In this document: one piece after another, positions 62,023 to 64,000 of the stretch
Position numbering within the stretch: the stretch's first letter is position 1
Layout: each line of letters opens with the position of its first letter
Assembly (NCBI RefSeq): GCF_010500615.1
Contig: NZ_JAAGNX010000002.1
Span: 1,035,478 to 1,099,477, forward strand
Reading direction: 5' to 3'
DNA from: Oceanipulchritudo coccoides
Lineage (GTDB): Bacteria; Verrucomicrobiota; Verrucomicrobiia; Opitutales; Oceanipulchritudinaceae
Length of the DNA: 64,000 nucleotides
Notes under the pieces: model-generated
What the model saw: only the letters and a program-made list of their open reading frames with translations
What the model was told of the DNA's origin: nothing
The model's database searches: none
Made by a program: the position numbers and the translations under genes

Positions 62023-64000
62023 TTACCGTGCCGGTGCCAGAATGTAGAAGCCGTTTCCAGTGACGGGAACCTCAAGCGAGCTTGTTTCGGCATCAAGTCG
62101 GATTGTGGTCATGATGGACCATGAATTTCCAGATAGATCTGGTGTGGTGAGTATATCCCAATTGTCGCCCGGAGTTCCTTCGATCTGCAGGAGTACATTG
62201 CCGGCAATGAGTGAAGGATAAATGGACAGGGTGACCGGGTAAAATACCGGGCCGGTCTTCAGGATGTCCCCGAAATTCCCGACAGTCCAGAAGGAGAGTC
62301 CATCGAATATCACTGAATTAAAGACATTGGTGCTCCCATCCTGACCTGTCTTGAAGGCGGGATCCCAGTTGAGACCATCCTCGGAGCTCCAGATTGACTT
62401 GCTGCCCCCGCAGATGACCCAGTGGCCCTTGCCGAAGGCAACGCTTTCCAATCGAACGGGATCATCGATTCCAAAACGGATAACTTGCTCGGACCAGTCG
62501 GCCATGTTGGTGGACGTGGCGACCATCCCATCTTCGCCAACCATGACCCAGCGCCCGTCCCCGTATGCAGCATCGAAATAGGATCCGGTCAATCCTGTGT
62601 CTGTAATGGTCCAGTCGATACCATTGGTCGAGGTGGCGATTTGAAGGGTTGAGACGGGCACATTGTGTGCGATAAAAATGCCATTGTCGTAAGTGATATA
62701 TACTCGCGACATTTTGCCATCAAACCACGGATGGTTTCTCCCGGTCCATGTCAGGCCATCCGTTGAAGTGATAACGGAACTTGTTCCACTCTGGGGAAGC
62801 GCCACAAAGATACCATTACCGAAGGCAATGTCCTGGCAGTCGGTAAAGCCCTCGGGCAGGGTGGGTGTGAAGGCCCAATTGGCACCATCGATCGAGGTGG
62901 TGAGCGGGATCTGGCTCGTGTTATTGCGGCTGGCAGCGACCCAGCGTCCCTGACCGAAAACAACATTGGCCAGGGTGCCTCCCGGTTGCCCGCCAAGCTG
63001 GGTTTGCCATTGCAGGCCGTCTGTTGATGTCATGATCGTTGATCCTGTCGCAACATAAAGGTCCCCGTTGAATTCAATGTCGGAGATCGTGACGTAGTTA
63101 CCCGTGAATTTCTGTTCCCAGATAGTCGTCCCGGCTTCAGAAAAATACACATTGGCCCGGCTTCCGACCATGACCCGTCCCTCTGGACTGAAGCCGATCC
63201 CATAGAAGTCGGTGGTGCTGTTACCCAACGGGAAGGTGGGGGTCCAGTTAACCGCATCTGTTGAGGTCATCAGCACTGAGCGGTCACCCACGCCCAGCCA
63301 GACGGCGTTATCCTGATCGTAGCGCACCATGTTCAGGTAAACCGGGGTCGAATCGCTGACGTTTGTCTGGGGCACGCCATTTGTTGAGCGGGTCCAGTTA
63401 ACACCATCTGGGGAAGTGGCTATGAAGACACCCCAAAACTCCGTTGTTTCATCGTAGAAATAGCCAGTAGCGACAAATTTTCCTTCTGCAAAGGTGACAT
63501 CATAGAAGTCTGTGTAGGTGGGAAAGGCTGAAGGCAGTGTTACCAGGTTCCAGGATTCCCCATCAGATGAAGTGGCAATGGATCCGTTATCCACGAGGTC
63601 AATGTCGTAAGAGGCCGCCACAAAAACACCGTTCCCATAGGCCACCCCAAAGTACCAGTTATCGTCGCCGGTATCACTGATCGTCCAGTTCTGGCCGTCC
63701 AGGGAAGTGGCCGTTGTCCCATCCTCACCCACCAGGACAGTGCGCCCGTTGCCAAAGCTCGCACTGAGCAGGCCCTTGCCGGTCCCCGTATCCCGTTTGG
63801 TCCAGATGACTCCGTCCGGGGAGGTCAGGATCTTTCCACTCCTGCTGGTCACCAGGAATTCCCCGTTCGCATACAGCAGGCCATCCAGACCGACCAATTC
63901 CGGATAAAATTCCGAATCCCAATCCGACAAATTGGTCGAGGTGGTCAATACGCCACCGACCCCAACCATGACATAGACCCCTTCCCCGTAATCCACCTTC
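62023..64000 (-). CDS. Large Asp-box/BNR-like repeat protein, N-terminus off the edge
   Basis: At least 657 residues are visible; the frame is open at the right edge, so the start and any signal peptide lie outside. The visible part is a series of about a dozen near-identical 40-60 residue units with ATSTDGxNW-type Asp-box signatures, each with a YGNGxFVxxG strand pair, predicting a multi-bladed beta-propeller. The last 75 residues (LSIYPSLIAGNVLLQIEGTPGDNWDILTTPDLSGNSW ...) are a module that resembles the C-terminus of the first sulfatase. No catalytic sialidase residues are apparent. Probably exported or surface-bound. Confidence 0.75.
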   Translation of the reverse strand, partial: KVDYGEGVYVMVGVGGVLTTSTNLSDWDSEFYPELVGLDGLLYANGEFLVTSRSGKILTSPDGVIWTKRDTGTGKGLLSASFGNGRTVLVGEDGTTATSLDGQNWTISDTGDDNWYFGVAYGNGVFVAASYDIDLVDNGSIATSSDGESWNLVTLPSAFPTYTDFYDVTFAEGKFVATGYFYDETTEFWGVFIATSPDGVNWTRSTNGVPQTNVSDSTPVYLNMVRYDQDNAVWLGVGDRSVLMTSTDAVNWTPTFPLGNSTTDFYGIGFSPEGRVMVGSRANVYFSEAGTTIWEQKFTGNYVTISDIEFNGDLYVATGSTIMTSTDGLQWQTQLGGQPGGTLANVVFGQGRWVAASRNNTSQIPLTTSIDGANWAFTPTLPEGFTDCQDIAFGNGIFVALPQSGTSSVITSTDGLTWTGRNHPWFDGKMSRVYITYDNGIFIAHNVPVSTLQIATSTNGIDWTITDTGLTGSYFDAAYGDGRWVMVGEDGMVATSTNMADWSEQVIRFGIDDPVRLESVAFGKGHWVICGGSKSIWSSEDGLNWDPAFKTGQDGSTNVFNSVIFDGLSFWTVGNFGDILKTGPVFYPVTLSIYPSLIAGNVLLQIEGTPGDNWDILTTPDLSGNSWSIMTTIRLDAETSSLEVPVTGNGFYILAPAR

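Noticed and set aside
1-64000. CRISPR arrays, prophage, transposase or integrase genes
   Set aside because: No regularly spaced repeats and no such protein families were seen in any frame.

Overview
The window reads like a chromosomal segment of a Verrucomicrobiota bacterium, most likely an Opitutia-type, carbohydrate-degrading, probably marine lineage. This is inferred from gene content and architecture, not from a marker-gene tree. The evidence is a Planctomycetes/Verrucomicrobia-type (PVM) bacterial microcompartment operon, a histone-H1-like/DksA fusion, secreted sulfatases, very large repeat-rich exported proteins with Verrucomicrobia-style C-termini, and a Na+-pumping methylmalonyl-CoA decarboxylase set.

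Layout. 1-11.6 kb holds housekeeping genes: a LysM amidase, uvrB, a dicarboxylate/amino-acid symporter, fabV, a TPR lipid- or membrane-anchored protein, lspA, a DksA-like regulator and ileS. 11.6-21.3 kb is a complete succinyl-CoA/propionyl-CoA module. A leftward operon (mce, mmdA, an OadG-like subunit, a biotin carrier, mmdB) stands back to back with a rightward operon (mutA, mutB, meaB). 21.3-26.1 kb has holB, tmk and a PfkB-family kinase leftward, and exbB, exbD and tonB rightward. 26.1-26.5 kb is a gene-poor spot with a perfect REPIN-like inverted repeat, tRNA-Ala(GGC) and other palindromic repeats. 26.5-33.4 kb is an accessory block with two exported sulfatases and a 1051-residue exported repeat protein.

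33.5-55.0 kb is one large L-fucose (possibly also L-rhamnose) utilisation region. It contains a XylR-like regulator and a UxaE-family epimerase; fucU, fucP and fucI with an AraC-type regulator; the lactate-oxidation genes lutA, lutB and lutC with a DeoR-type regulator and one unrecognised gene; and a microcompartment operon on the other strand. That operon encodes PduL, three BMC-H and three BMC-P shell proteins, an acetate-kinase homologue, a CoA-acylating aldehyde dehydrogenase, a class II aldolase, a malate/lactate dehydrogenase, a rhamnulokinase-type kinase and a zinc alcohol dehydrogenase. Together they suggest this route: fucose is imported by FucP, isomerised by FucU/FucI and phosphorylated. 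It is then cleaved inside the shell to DHAP and L-lactaldehyde. Lactaldehyde is dismutated to lactyl-CoA, then lactyl-phosphate, then lactate plus ATP, and in parallel to 1,2-propanediol. LutABC would then oxidise lactate to pyruvate. The two neighbouring sulfatases could desulfate a fucose-rich polysaccharide such as fucoidan upstream of this route, but that link is inference.

55.0-64.0 kb carries assorted genes: a two-domain fasciclin protein, a ThuA-like/SDR pair, a TonB-dependent receptor, a Tat-exported aldo-keto reductase, an exported alpha/beta hydrolase, and the C-terminal part of a large protein made of Asp-box-like repeats that runs off the right edge. I saw no transposase, integrase, phage gene, CRISPR array or rRNA gene.
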